64,000 nucleotides of DNA. Source: CAJBVG01 sp943371235 (lineage in GTDB: Bacteria > Bacteroidota > Bacteroidia > Sphingobacteriales > Sphingobacteriaceae). The translations under genes were made by a program, and so were the position numbers. The notes under the pieces are model-generated. The model was not told the origin of the DNA. It was given only the letters and a program-made list of their open reading frames with translations, and made no database searches. The stretch lies in NCBI GenBank assembly GCA_943371235.1, contig CALRTZ010000001.1:62001-126000 (forward strand), given 5' to 3'. Shown here piece after piece: positions 34,933-44,013 of this stretch (positions within the stretch are counted from its first letter, which is position 1; each line of letters opens with the position of its first letter).

Positions 34933-37523
34933 CAGAATCTAATATTTAAAGTAAGGTTAGGCATAATTCCTAAAAAGGCTGTACGCTTTAATTCGTTAGT
35001 GCTTTTTTGTTCATTATACCCTATCATATAATACATGGTATTTTTTCTATTATAAACATTCATTGCTCCCGCTTGCATCTCAAACTCTAGCTTTTTAATT
35101 TTTGTTTTATAATTTAAATTGATGTCTAATCTATGATAACTAGACATTCTATAGTTATTTATACCCTTATAATCATATGCAAAATATTGAGAGGGACCTC
35201 CCAAACCTCCCTGAGAAAGCCCTCCTGGTTCATGCCCTTGGACATAAAAATTAGCTTCTGGCAAGGTAAATGGGGTGCCTGTTGTGTAAATCCAGGTAGC
35301 AATAACACTCCATTTTTTTGTAAAATGATAAGAGTTCATTAAGGAGATATTATGTCGCCTATCATTATTTGCCCAGAACCATTTTCCATAATCTAATTCA
35401 TCAAAATAATTTTTACTATAGGATAATGTATAAGCAAACAATGCCCTGTATCTAGCATGATGGTATTCTGTTTGAAATTCTACACCATACATTTCTGCTA
35501 GGCCATCCATTGTACGCTCTTCCCAACTTTGATCATCTCCTATACCCTTAATTAATGATGCAAAAAAACTAGAATTGGTACCGTACGAAATAATATTTTT
35601 TTGAAACTTATAGAATCCCTCTACATTGATTTTTAAATTTTTCTTGTTGTTAAAATATAGACCTAAGGTATATTGATCCGATTTTTCTGGCAACAATTTA
35701 TCAGTACTTGGCAACCATAAATCTGTAGGCAAACCTATACCGGCAAAGGCATTCAGGTAATGTGAATATTGAACCATCCTGCCGTACGATGCTTTTAGCG
35801 CATAATTTTTTCGGAATATATAGGTAATTAATGCCCTTGGTTCTAAATTGAATTGCAAAAAATCTTGATACTTAAAACCTGTATATCTTAATCCAATATT
35901 TGTTGAAATTTTATCCGTTAAATTAATCTCGTCTTCTGCATACAATGCAAATTCTTCGAAAACAAATCGATCAACTACATCCTCTGGAATATTTGTATCA
36001 AACGAAACATTTTTGGTAGGAGTAAACTCATGTGAAGTCGTTAAAAAACCAAACTTGAAATGATGTTTTTCATTCAGGAAATAATCAATATCATATTTCA
36101 AACTGTAATCTTTTACACCCGATGAAAAACGTAATGACAAAAGGCTGTCGGATTGATTGCTTTTAAACTGATAGTTTGTATAAATTAACGTAGTGTTTGA
36201 AAACCATTTTGGAGAGAGGATGTGATTCCATCTGAAAGTTGCCGACTGATTACCCCAACCAAGAGTGTTACTTATTAAACTCGACTCCTCATCACTTCCA
36301 CCATCAAACTTATCATTACCCGAATAAAAGGAAGCAAACAATTTATGTTTATCGTTTACCTTCCATTGCATTTTTGTGTTGATGTCGTAAAACTGATACC
36401 CAAATCCTGCATCTGTATCGAATGCATTCATCATCGCATTAACATGCGAGGAACGCCCAGAAACAAAAAAAGCCAATTTGTCTTTTATAATTGGCCCCTC
36501 TACACCCACTCTACTAGCTATTATTCCCGTACCTAAATCTGTATGGAAATTCTGCATATCGCCATCTTTAGTTACCATTTCTACTACCGAAGATAATCGT
36601 CCGCCATATCTTGCAGGGAATCCACTCTTCATTAAATTCATTTGCTTGAGAGCATCTTCATTAAAAATAGAATAAAGCCCGAATAAATGAAAAGAATGAT
36701 ACAAGGGTGCATCATCCAATATAATTAAATTCTGATCGGGTCTTCCGCCTCTAATATTGTATCCATTGCTAATATCGGTTTCTCTGTTTACACCTGCGTA
36801 ATATCGCGTGGCGGCAAGGGCATCCTTTTCACCTAACAAACGGGGAGATAAGGTTCGAATATCTTCATCAACATTATCAGAAATAATAGATTTGTGAAAG
36901 GCTTTGTCTTCCATTCGCTGATCTTGGATATCGATCTCTTCCATACTGATACTAGTTTCTAAATCCCAATTCACTAACTTCTTCCCTTCAGTAGGAATTA
37001 TTTTTCGATTGAATTTATACCCAACTATATGCGCTTGCAATTCTACACTGTCTGTATTTGTTGGTATCTGTATAGCATAATAGCCGTATATATTAGTGTA
37101 TACAGCTGTTTTAGTATTTGTACAATACACCAAAATGTCTGGTAGAACTTCGCGTGTTTGTAAATCTCGAATGTAACCGTGTATGTAATAATTTCTTACT
37201 TCTTGCTTCGATTTTTTTCTAGGTATTAATATTACCTGAGTACCATTTAGTTTATAATCTATGTTGGCTTGATTTTTAATTTGCTCTAATGCCTCCGATA
37301 TTTTTTTTTGATGGAGGTCTAAATTTATTCTTTTATCAATCTTTATTAAATCCGAACTAAAAGAAAAACTAACCTTGTATTTTTGTTCGATGATGATAAT
37401 GGCACGCTCTAATGTTATTTGCGAATATTCTTCATTCTCTACATTTTGTGCAATACCATTACTAATGCTAAAAATTAGCATCCCAAAAAATAAACAATAT
37501 AAAGTATTCAGCATTCGCTTCAT
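34932..37523 (-). CDS. TonB-dependent receptor with STN and CarboxypepD_reg-like domains
   Basis: 863 residues from ATG 37523 (MKRMLNTLYCLFFGMLIFS signal peptide); an upstream in-frame codon would overlap the sigma gene. Order: STN signalling domain (about 35-105; ITLERAIIIIEQKYKVSFSF), carboxypeptidase-like beta-sandwich (about 115-190; IHGYIRDLQTREVLPDILVY), plug (about 230-320; NIRGGRPDQNLIILDDAPLY), then a 22-strand barrel ending in NLTLNIRF with terminal Phe. The STN domain ties it to the ECF sigma and FecR in the same operon (trans-envelope signalling). The ligand is unknown. Confidence 0.93.
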   Translation of the reverse strand: MKRMLNTLYCLFFGMLIFSISNGIAQNVENEEYSQITLERAIIIIEQKYKVSFSFSSDLIKIDKRINLDLHQKKISEALEQIKNQANIDYKLNGTQVILIPRKKSKQEVRNYYIHGYIRDLQTREVLPDILVYCTNTKTAVYTNIYGYYAIQIPTNTDSVELQAHIVGYKFNRKIIPTEGKKLVNWDLETSISMEEIDIQDQRMEDKAFHKSIISDNVDEDIRTLSPRLLGEKDALAATRYYAGVNRETDISNGYNIRGGRPDQNLIILDDAPLYHSFHLFGLYSIFNEDALKQMNLMKSGFPARYGGRLSSVVEMVTKDGDMQNFHTDLGTGIIASRVGVEGPIIKDKLAFFVSGRSSHVNAMMNAFDTDAGFGYQFYDINTKMQWKVNDKHKLFASFYSGNDKFDGGSDEESSLISNTLGWGNQSATFRWNHILSPKWFSNTTLIYTNYQFKSNQSDSLLSLRFSSGVKDYSLKYDIDYFLNEKHHFKFGFLTTSHEFTPTKNVSFDTNIPEDVVDRFVFEEFALYAEDEINLTDKISTNIGLRYTGFKYQDFLQFNLEPRALITYIFRKNYALKASYGRMVQYSHYLNAFAGIGLPTDLWLPSTDKLLPEKSDQYTLGLYFNNKKNLKINVEGFYKFQKNIISYGTNSSFFASLIKGIGDDQSWEERTMDGLAEMYGVEFQTEYHHARYRALFAYTLSYSKNYFDELDYGKWFWANNDRRHNISLMNSYHFTKKWSVIATWIYTTGTPFTLPEANFYVQGHEPGGLSQGGLGGPSQYFAYDYKGINNYRMSSYHRLDINLNYKTKIKKLEFEMQAGAMNVYNRKNTMYYMIGYNEQKSTNELKRTAFLGIMPNLTLNIRF

Positions 37524-37554
37524 ATCATACAGACAGTTTGGGGATTCTATACCC

Positions 37555-38151
37555 TTATTCGCCCCCAAGCCAAATTGTAAATAAGGCTATTAGTATCGGA
37601 TGTTTATGGTTGTTTTTTACGAATTCGCGCAAAGTTGAAAGGGCTTTGCCCATTTGCGCTTCTACTGTTTTTACAGATATCTGCATAATTTCTGCAATTT
37701 CCTTATAGCTTTTGCCTTCAAACCTGCTCAACACAAATACCTCTCTGCGTTTTTCTGGTAGGGCATCTATGGCTGCATACAAGGCCTTTTGCAACTCCTT
37801 TGCATCCATTTGCTCCTCCATACGATTGTCGGATTCGTCGTGCAAATTGGTTAAGGGAACTTCATTGCTTGACTTTCTAGATTGTGACTTAATATAATTT
37901 AAGGCCCTGTTACGAGCTGCCGTAAATAAATAAGCGGCTACCGAATCGGGCGTTTGTATGGTTTCTCTGCTCTCCCATATCTTAATAAACAAAGCCTGTA
38001 CAACGTCTTCTGTTGCCTCTTCATCATTAAGCATAGTATTTACCCTCCTACATAAAGGCTTGTAATGCCTCTTAAATAAAAGCTCAAATGCCTTTGCATC
38101 CTGCAATTTCATCTGAGCAAATAATGTTTCGTCTTTAATAGATAAGTCCAT
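37555..38151 (-). CDS. ECF RNA polymerase sigma-70 factor (Bacteroidota expansion family)
   Basis: 198 residues. Region 2 (AFELLFKRHYKPLCRRVN, then EDVVQALFIKIWE and AAYLFTAARNRALNYIK) and region 4 (LPEKRREVFVLSRFEGKSYKEIAEI, ISVKTVEAQMGKAL) are clear. The tail (HPILIALFTIWLGG) is hydrophobic. First gene of the sigma-TonB receptor-DUF4249-FecR operon; likely autoregulated by substrate sensing at the receptor. Confidence 0.93.
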   Translation of the reverse strand: MDLSIKDETLFAQMKLQDAKAFELLFKRHYKPLCRRVNTMLNDEEATEDVVQALFIKIWESRETIQTPDSVAAYLFTAARNRALNYIKSQSRKSSNEVPLTNLHDESDNRMEEQMDAKELQKALYAAIDALPEKRREVFVLSRFEGKSYKEIAEIMQISVKTVEAQMGKALSTLREFVKNNHKHPILIALFTIWLGGE

Positions 38152-38299
38152 TTGTTCGCAAAACTACTAAACAAAGTAAATATACATTGTATTGTTTTTG
38201 TTATGAAATATTCTTTAAAAATGCCCCATTTAACGCTGAATTCGAAATATTTAAAAAAAAATTAAAAATAGTTAGTGTATGTTGTACACTTTCACTATA

Positions 38300-38366
38300 T
38301 TCGCTTATTCAATTAGCTAATTAGCGAAAAACGAATTACTAAATAACACATTAACTCAATAACGAA
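38300..38366. repeat. Degenerate octamer repeat upstream of gap
   Basis: TTCGCTTA, TTCAATTA, GCTAATTA, GCGAAAAA and CGAATTAC words lead up to the gap start codon, partly palindromic around the AGCTAATTAGC centre. This is the one clear case upstream of a gene with no gene ending next to it. Confidence 0.5.
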
Positions 38367-38368
38367 AA

Positions 38369-39391
38369 ATGAAAATAGGAATAAACGGATTTGGTAGAAT
38401 AGGGCGATTAGTGTTTAGGGCAGCAGTAGACAGAGCAGATATTGAGATTGTTGGAATCAACGATTTAATTGATGCAGAGTACATGGCTTACATGTTGAAA
38501 TATGACTCTACACATGGAGCATTTAATGGTACTGTTTCTGTAGAAGGAAAAGACTTGGTGGTAAACGGGAAACGTATTAGAGTAACTGCAGAGCGCGACC
38601 CCGCAAACCTAGCATGGTCGGATATTGGCGCAGATTACATTGTAGAATCTACAGGATTATTTTTAGATAAAGAAAAAGCTTCCTTACATATAAAAGCAGG
38701 TGCAAAAAAAGTAATTATTTCTGCACCGGCAAAAGATGATACTCCAACATTTGTAATGGGAGTGAACAATGAAACTTACCATGTTGACATGGACATTATT
38801 TCTAATGCATCGTGTACAACAAATTGTTTGGCACCCTTGGCAAAAGTAATTAACGATGCGTTTGGAATAGAGGAAGGATTAATGACCACTATACATGCTG
38901 TAACAGCTACACAGAAAACGGTTGATGGACCATCGGCAAAAGATTGGAGAGGCGGCAGAAGTGCATATCAAAATGTAATTCCTTCGAGCACGGGAGCAGC
39001 AAAAGCTGTGGGTTTAGTAATTCCAGAACTTAAAGGAAAATTAACCGGCATGAGTTTCAGAGTACCTGTACCTAATGTTTCAGTGGTTGATTTAACATGT
39101 AAGTTAAAAACACCAACCAGCTACGAAGCTATTAAAGATGCAATGAAAGCGGCATCTGTAAACGGAATGAAAGGCATACTTGGATACACCGAAGACCCAG
39201 TAGTTTCTAGTGATTTTATGGGTGATGCAAGAACTTGCATTTTCGATGCGGAAGCAGGAATTATGCTTAGCCCCACATTTGTAAAATTGGTTGCTTGGTA
39301 CGATAATGAATGGGGGTATTCAAATAAATTAGTGGATTTAATGCAATACATCTACGAGGTAGATAATAAAGAAATAATGCTTGAGGCATAG
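38369..39391 (+). CDS. gap: Glyceraldehyde-3-phosphate dehydrogenase
   Basis: Glycolytic NAD-dependent enzyme, 340 residues. NAD fold INGFGRIGRLVFRAA (4-18), catalytic loop SNASCTTNCLAPLAK (Cys about 155), HAVTATQKTVDGPS with the activating His, and WYDNEWGYSNKLVDL near the C-terminus. Length is typical of the GapA type. It is divergent from the sigma operon and followed by a hairpin terminator. Confidence 0.97.
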   Translation: MKIGINGFGRIGRLVFRAAVDRADIEIVGINDLIDAEYMAYMLKYDSTHGAFNGTVSVEGKDLVVNGKRIRVTAERDPANLAWSDIGADYIVESTGLFLDKEKASLHIKAGAKKVIISAPAKDDTPTFVMGVNNETYHVDMDIISNASCTTNCLAPLAKVINDAFGIEEGLMTTIHAVTATQKTVDGPSAKDWRGGRSAYQNVIPSSTGAAKAVGLVIPELKGKLTGMSFRVPVPNVSVVDLTCKLKTPTSYEAIKDAMKAASVNGMKGILGYTEDPVVSSDFMGDARTCIFDAEAGIMLSPTFVKLVAWYDNEWGYSNKLVDLMQYIYEVDNKEIMLEA

Positions 39392-39427
39392 GCCATTAGC
39401 AAAGAAGCTTAGTGTTTGTAGTAAAGT

Positions 39428-39460
39428 AAGGGGATTGAACAGGTGGTTCATCCCCTTTTC
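39428..39460 (+). terminator. Intrinsic terminator after gap
   Basis: AAGGGGATTGAAC pairs with GTTCATCCCCTT (one bulge) around a 5-base loop and is followed by TTTTC. It is 36 bases past the stop. Confidence 0.7.
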
Positions 39461-39502
39461 TTATTAAATTAATAAATATTACCTTGCCAAAAATTACTTG
39501 CT

Positions 39503-40564
39503 ATGTCTATTATAATTAAAGGAACTGGGTCTTTTATCCCAGAAAATAAAATAAGTAACCAAGATTTTTTTCAGCACGAATTCTATTCGGAAGACGGGGA
39601 AGTGTTGCCACATACTGAAACCATTATCAAAAAATTTAAAGATATAACGGGTATCGATTCTCGCAGGTATTCAGACGATAACATGTTAAATTCTGAAATG
39701 GCAAGCATTGCAGCAAAACGTGCAGTAGCCAGTGCAAATATAAATGTAGAAGAAATTGACGCTATTATTTTCGCACACAACTTTGGAAACATCCCAAAAA
39801 ATACGGCACAAATAGATATGTTACCTTGTTTAGCCACCCGTGTAAAACACGATTTAGGAATTCAAAATCCGAATTGTGCTGCATTCGATTTAATTTTCGG
39901 TTGCCCAGGATGGGTGCAAGGAGTTATATTAGCACGTCAATACATCTTATCTGGCGATGCAAAAAATGTATTGGTTATTGGAGCCGAAGCACTCTCAAGA
40001 GTAGTAGATCCATTTGATAGAGATTCTATGATATATTCTGACGGTGCAGGTGCAGCCATCATCTCTCATTCAGAAAATAACACTTCTGGGATACTTAGTG
40101 TAGCTAGCCAAACTTTTGCCAACGAGGAGGCTTATTTCTTGTTCTACGGCAAATCTTATAAAGAAGGATATACCGAAGGTACAAAATACATTAAAATGCA
40201 CGGACGTAAAATTTATGAGTTCGCACTATCTAATGTGCCCTTAGCCATGAAAAGTTGTTTAGACAAAGCGAATGTTGATATAAAGGATTTGAAAAAAATA
40301 TTCATCCATCAAGCAAACGAAAAAATGGACGAAGCAATTATTCAGCGTTTTTACAAATTATACAACATTAAAGAAGCACCTGAAAACATTATGCCTATGA
40401 GTATCCACGAACTAGGCAATAGCTCGGTAGCTACCGTTCCAACATTATATGATTTAGTATTGAACGAAAAAATCGAAGGTCATAAAATAGAAAAAGGAGA
40501 TGTAGTTTTACTGGCTTCGGTTGGTGCGGGTATGAGTATTAATGCGATTACTTATAGAGTATAG
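39503..40564 (+). CDS. 3-oxoacyl-ACP synthase III-like (FabH family)
   Basis: 353-residue thiolase-fold condensing enzyme. The catalytic Cys lies in FDLIFGCPGWVQGV (about 132), His in IFIHQANEKMDE (about 273) and Asn in ELGNSSVATVP (about 307), the complete FabH triad. It is longer than E. coli FabH (317) with insertions near 15-45 and 200-225, so it may be a FabH paralogue in specialised lipid or surface-pigment synthesis rather than the housekeeping initiator. No other fatty-acid gene is adjacent. Confidence 0.85.
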   Translation: MSIIIKGTGSFIPENKISNQDFFQHEFYSEDGEVLPHTETIIKKFKDITGIDSRRYSDDNMLNSEMASIAAKRAVASANINVEEIDAIIFAHNFGNIPKNTAQIDMLPCLATRVKHDLGIQNPNCAAFDLIFGCPGWVQGVILARQYILSGDAKNVLVIGAEALSRVVDPFDRDSMIYSDGAGAAIISHSENNTSGILSVASQTFANEEAYFLFYGKSYKEGYTEGTKYIKMHGRKIYEFALSNVPLAMKSCLDKANVDIKDLKKIFIHQANEKMDEAIIQRFYKLYNIKEAPENIMPMSIHELGNSSVATVPTLYDLVLNEKIEGHKIEKGDVVLLASVGAGMSINAITYRV

Positions 40565-40636
40565 CTAAGAGCGGGGAGCGGGGAGCTGGGAGCAGGGAGC
40601 GGGGAGCGGGGAGCGGGGAGTAAAGAGCGAGGAGTA
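40565..40636. repeat. G-rich heptamer repeat GAGCGGG after the fabH-like stop
   Basis: Ten or so tandem copies of GAGCGGG and variants (GAGCTGG, GAGCAGG, then GAGTAAA, GAGCGAG) start 6 bases after the stop codon. Seven runs of three or more G on the plus strand could form a G-quadruplex. It is starkly unlike the AT-rich surroundings. Confidence 0.9.
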
Positions 40637-40662
40637 AAAAGTCGTTGTATTGCTACAACGAC
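40636..40662 (-). terminator. Intrinsic terminator after the globin gene
   Basis: GTCGTTGTA/TACAACGAC (40641-40649 and 40654-40662), a perfect 9-bp stem with a 4-base loop, is followed on the minus strand by T5. It lies 35 bases past the globin stop. Confidence 0.75.
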
Positions 40663-40697
40663 TCCACCTAATCACCTAAAACCACCTGTTTTAGAAA

Positions 40698-41264
40698 TTA
40701 TCTTTGCACTATTGTTGATCTCAACGATTCCAATACCGCTCCTAATTCAGAAACAATTGCAGGATCTGTAACTCCATTTTGAGCTGCACCAGCCACTATA
40801 TCTGCCACGAATTTATTGTATGCAGCATTATCTGCTTTTAAACCCATCCGATTGTTTTGTGCAGGATCATGTGCTGCCACCATACTTGCAATACCATTGT
40901 AAGTAAAATTTTTAGCCCCTGTTGCTACGCAGAAAAAGTCGGTTAAGTTTTTACTCAATGCAGTAAAGCCCGTTACATTGCCAGAACCTACTTCTGCTAA
41001 TAAAACTTGGAAATAAGGTTGAAGCTCATTATCTCCTGCAATTACAAATATGGTACTGTCAACAACAGATCTTAAGCCTAATCTTCCTTGCTCAATCATT
41101 TGTCCTGAATTTGCAGGGTCTGCTACCATTGTTGTACCGCCAAGCTTTTCATACAATGTTGGAGTAGTAGGTGTAGGAGTCGTTTCTTTTTCGTCTGCGC
41201 AAGCACTAATAAAAATTGAGCTTACCAATAATACTCCAAATAGAATGATGTTTGTTTTTTTCAT
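40698..41264 (-). CDS. Group 1 truncated hemoglobin-like lipoprotein
   Basis: 188 residues. A lipoprotein signal (LFGVLLVSSIFISAC, Cys about 22) and a TPTPTTPT linker precede a truncated-globin pattern: LYEKLGGT at the start, ELQPYF after helix B/C, the LTDFFCVATG motif, NGIASMVAAHDP with the likely proximal His, and NKFVADIVAGAAQNGV at the end. A globin fixed to the outside of the cytoplasmic or outer membrane could scavenge NO or oxygen; haem binding is inferred. The preceding gene (19 bases away) encodes a membrane protein with an HMA-like domain, probably in the same transcript. Confidence 0.78.
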   Translation of the reverse strand: MKKTNIILFGVLLVSSIFISACADEKETTPTPTTPTLYEKLGGTTMVADPANSGQMIEQGRLGLRSVVDSTIFVIAGDNELQPYFQVLLAEVGSGNVTGFTALSKNLTDFFCVATGAKNFTYNGIASMVAAHDPAQNNRMGLKADNAAYNKFVADIVAGAAQNGVTDPAIVSELGAVLESLRSTIVQR

Positions 41265-41283
41265 AATCGTTTTTATTTAATTG

Positions 41284-41718
41284 TTAATTAATTATTTTTT
41301 GTACTGCACTTGCAAATTGATAGGAGAATGAGGATTTATCTATAACCGGACACCCGTTTTTTAATTCTTTAGCATCCACCATAAATCGCTCGGCTTTATA
41401 TGTATTTTCTTTCATCAAATTATAAAACACCAAATCCGAATGAAGTATTTCTGGATTATATGAATAAACAAGTATATTATCATCTGTATTAAAATAAGCA
41501 GCATCTACCCCATTCATAGATAAAACTGCATTCTTAATTTTATGTATATCCATAGAGTCTACTTGTTCTTTAAAATCTATGCGTGCGAGTTGGCGATTTC
41601 TCTTGTCGTCGTTCTTGCTTTTGGTAACCATTGCTACATGAATAACCAATGTTCCAACTAATAATACAGCACTTATCCCTATAAAATAGAGGCCTCGTTT
41701 TAAAATTTTTCGTTTCAT
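41284..41718 (-). CDS. Membrane-anchored protein with HMA-like ferredoxin fold
   Basis: 144 residues: basic N-terminus, one membrane helix (LYFIGISAVLLVGTLVIHVA, about 10-29), then about 60 residues with the beta-alpha-beta-beta-alpha rhythm of heavy-metal-associated domains (MDIHKIKNAVLSMNGVDAAY, then NILVYSYNPEILHSD). The metal-binding C-x-x-C is absent, so it would not bind metal in the classic way. A single Cys (NGCPVID) lies near the C-terminus. Family uncertain; seen upstream of the globin lipoprotein. Confidence 0.6.
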   Translation of the reverse strand: MKRKILKRGLYFIGISAVLLVGTLVIHVAMVTKSKNDDKRNRQLARIDFKEQVDSMDIHKIKNAVLSMNGVDAAYFNTDDNILVYSYNPEILHSDLVFYNLMKENTYKAERFMVDAKELKNGCPVIDKSSFSYQFASAVQKIIN

Positions 41719-42016
41719 AATCGTTTAAATGTTTAGGTTTTTCAACAATTACGAGAAATAAGTAGGCTTGGATTTGACTTTAGTAAAAAAATACCAAATG
41801 CTTAAACATTGCAAATACCTTGAAAATGAAGCTTATATTGAGATGTGGCTTTGTTTTAGATGATTTTTAAAAGATTTTTCACATAATGTGAATAATTATT
41901 TTTTCAATAGACTTGTTATTATGAGAATTTACTTCTTCTTTTATATAACAAAATAAGGGCTTTCAGAAGAGAAACAAAAAACAAATATTAATTAACTAAT
42001 TTTTTAATTTACAATT

Positions 42017-42292
42017 ATGAACAAAGCAGAATTAATCGAAGCAATTGCTTCAGGATCTAAGCTAACAAAAGCAGATTCAGGTAGAGCATTAGATGCATTT
42101 TTAGAAGCTACTTCTAAGGCATTAAAAAAAGGCGACAAATTAACCTTAGTTGGTTTCGGTACTTTTTCAGTAACTAAAAGACCAGCTCGTGTAGGTCGTA
42201 ACCCAAAAACTGGTAAAGCAATTAAAATTGCAGCTAAGAAAGTTGCTAAATTTAAAGCAGGTGCTGCGTTAGCTAAAACAGTTAACAAGTAA
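42017..42292 (+). CDS. HU-family DNA-binding protein
   Basis: 91-residue nucleoid protein. N-terminal dimer helices MNKAELIEAIASGSKLTKAD, then FLEATSKALKKGDKLTLVGFGTF, the DNA-binding arm KRPARVGRNPKTGKAIKIA with the GRNPxTG motif, and a short tail KAGAALAKTVNK. Length and arm are normal for HU. An unusually long AT-rich leader (about 300 bases) precedes it and a strong terminator follows. Confidence 0.95.
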   Translation: MNKAELIEAIASGSKLTKADSGRALDAFLEATSKALKKGDKLTLVGFGTFSVTKRPARVGRNPKTGKAIKIAAKKVAKFKAGAALAKTVNK

Positions 42293-42308
42293 TTCGAATT
42301 TATTCGAC

Positions 42309-42347
42309 AAAAAAAAGTCCTCCGTTTTACGTGAGGACTTTTTTTTA
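42309..42347. terminator. Bidirectional terminator between HU and mscS genes
   Basis: A-run, AAGTCCTC, a 10-base loop, GAGGACTT and T-run; works for both convergent genes. It starts 17 bases after the HU stop and touches the mscS stop. Confidence 0.85.
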
Positions 42348-42848
42348 TTCTATAGGTTTTACAACCGACAATGGCTTTTGTAAAATCACCGAATTTGGCA
42401 TGGTAATAACATCGCCCTCATTACTTTTTAAGTACACAAAAAAATAAGTTAAATCTGTTACTTCACCTTCAAAGGGATTGTCTTTGTCAATTACTTTTAT
42501 ATAATCGCCAATTTTTATAGGGTGGTAAAAGAACAACAATACGCCAGCAGTAATGTTAGAGAGCAAAGACCATTGTGCAAAAAATGCAATGCCTAAAGCG
42601 GTAATAATGGTACTGGCAAACAACGCAATTTCATCTTGTTGCAGCCCCCAAATAGCTGCCAACACTACAAGTAAGGCAATGGTAGTAAAAAAATGAAAAG
42701 CTTTAATTACAAACTTTCTACGAGCACGTTGAAGTTGAAAGTTTTTTTTGAGTGTATTGTTGATGCTATTTTTAGCTAAGAAAAAAAGCAACACATAACC
42801 TATTACGGCTGCAACTGTTTCTATTAATTGAATTTCTAATCGATCCAT
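42345..42848 (-). CDS. Small MscS-family mechanosensitive channel
   Basis: 167 residues. Three hydrophobic segments (about 8-26, 50-70, 75-108) lead into the MscS beta domain: the pore-helix-like NITAGVLLFFYHPIKIGDYI, then VIDKDNPFEGEVTDLTYFFV and VITMPNSVILQKPL. It lacks the C-terminal alpha-beta vestibule of E. coli MscS (286 residues), so it is a minimal form. Likely role is release of solutes during hypo-osmotic shock. Confidence 0.85.
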   Translation of the reverse strand: MDRLEIQLIETVAAVIGYVLLFFLAKNSINNTLKKNFQLQRARRKFVIKAFHFFTTIALLVVLAAIWGLQQDEIALFASTIITALGIAFFAQWSLLSNITAGVLLFFYHPIKIGDYIKVIDKDNPFEGEVTDLTYFFVYLKSNEGDVITMPNSVILQKPLSVVKPIE

Positions 42849-42955
42849 AAGTAAAAAATGTTGATAGAATAAATGTAAAACTACAATTAAAATTCAGTTT
42901 TATATTTATGTATCAACATTAAAATAAAATACCTCAAATATTTTACTCTAGCTTT

Positions 42956-43861
42956 TTACCAACCGTACGGGTGCAAATCTATTGTATCTGGGTGTCTTGT
43001 AGGTTGTACACTGAGCACAGGAATTTTAGAATGGTTCACCAATTGTTGTGCAACCGGCCCCATAATGTATTCCACAAAATCTTCACGTTCCATATCGGCC
43101 ATCACCAATAACATGCAAGCATCTATTTCTTTTCCATAATCTAAAATTGCTTTCGATACATTAGTGCTCTCCACAATTTTCAAATTGTTTTTTACACCAA
43201 AACCATCTAAGTATTCTTTAATCTGATTTCCTTCTCTTTGTATTTTGATGTAATGACTTTCTTCTCCTTCGGTTTCTATTCCTAGTGTATAAATTTCTGC
43301 ATCAAACCACTTCGCGAATTGGATGGCGATATTTACTTTTTGGCGTGAGAATGGATCGTCTTTAAATGGCAACAAAATTCTTTTGATGGTATACTTAGGC
43401 ATTTGTTTTTGCACAGATAATACAGGGCAAGGGCATTCAGAAATAATACGCACCGCATTACTTCCAATTACAAACTCTCTAAAACCACTCACACCATGGG
43501 TACTCATCACCAATAAATCTATTTTCTCTTCTTCGACTAACTCTGTAATGGCTCTGTGGCTTTTTCCAAATATCACTCTATATTCAAACTCATAACTGTA
43601 TTTTTCGCGCATCGCCAGAGCATACTTTTGTATTCTTTCAGACTTTACTTGATGGATTGCTTTTTCTTTCTCTATAAATTCTTCTGTATTCAATACAAAA
43701 TCTCCAGGCACGCTAAAATTTAACATGTCTTCTATTGCATGTACCAGTATAATTTTTGAAGTATGTAAGTGTGCTAGTTGCATCGCATATTCAACCGCAT
43801 ACGTCGATAACTCCGAGAAATCGATGGGTACTAAAATCTTCTTAATGTTAATTGTTTTCAT
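42956..43861 (-). CDS. Tandem universal stress protein (UspA family)
   Basis: 301 residues with two UspA domains. The first (about 5-150) has KILVPIDFSELSTYAVEYA and the ATP-binding-type MSTHGVSGFREFVIGSNAVR. The second (about 158-290) is more divergent (IKRILLPFKDDPFSRQKVNIA, MADMEREDFVEYIMG) and lacks the G-x2-G-x9-G motif, so only the first half is likely to bind nucleotide. Confidence 0.9.
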   Translation of the reverse strand: MKTINIKKILVPIDFSELSTYAVEYAMQLAHLHTSKIILVHAIEDMLNFSVPGDFVLNTEEFIEKEKAIHQVKSERIQKYALAMREKYSYEFEYRVIFGKSHRAITELVEEEKIDLLVMSTHGVSGFREFVIGSNAVRIISECPCPVLSVQKQMPKYTIKRILLPFKDDPFSRQKVNIAIQFAKWFDAEIYTLGIETEGEESHYIKIQREGNQIKEYLDGFGVKNNLKIVESTNVSKAILDYGKEIDACMLLVMADMEREDFVEYIMGPVAQQLVNHSKIPVLSVQPTRHPDTIDLHPYGW

Positions 43862-44013
43862 GATAATTGTTTATTTGATTTCTAAGACAATACTAAGCAT
43901 AGGGGGCTCAGAAAAATATGACGATTATCATATTCTGTAATATTGATGATTATAATTGGGATATTTATCAAAAAATGATAATATTTACTAATTGTTAACC
44001 AAATAAATGATTT

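Noticed and set aside
38282..38303. TATATTCG upstream of gap as a -7 element
   Set aside because: One mismatch to the TAnnTTTG consensus and the only TTG upstream is about 11 bases away instead of 19-21.
40565..40636. Tandem array considered as a CRISPR
   Set aside because: The unit is only 7 bases with no spacers, and no cas gene is present in the window.
41719..42016. Gene search in the 298-base gap before HU
   Set aside because: Only frames of about 15 codons or fewer; nothing but an AT-rich leader is seen.
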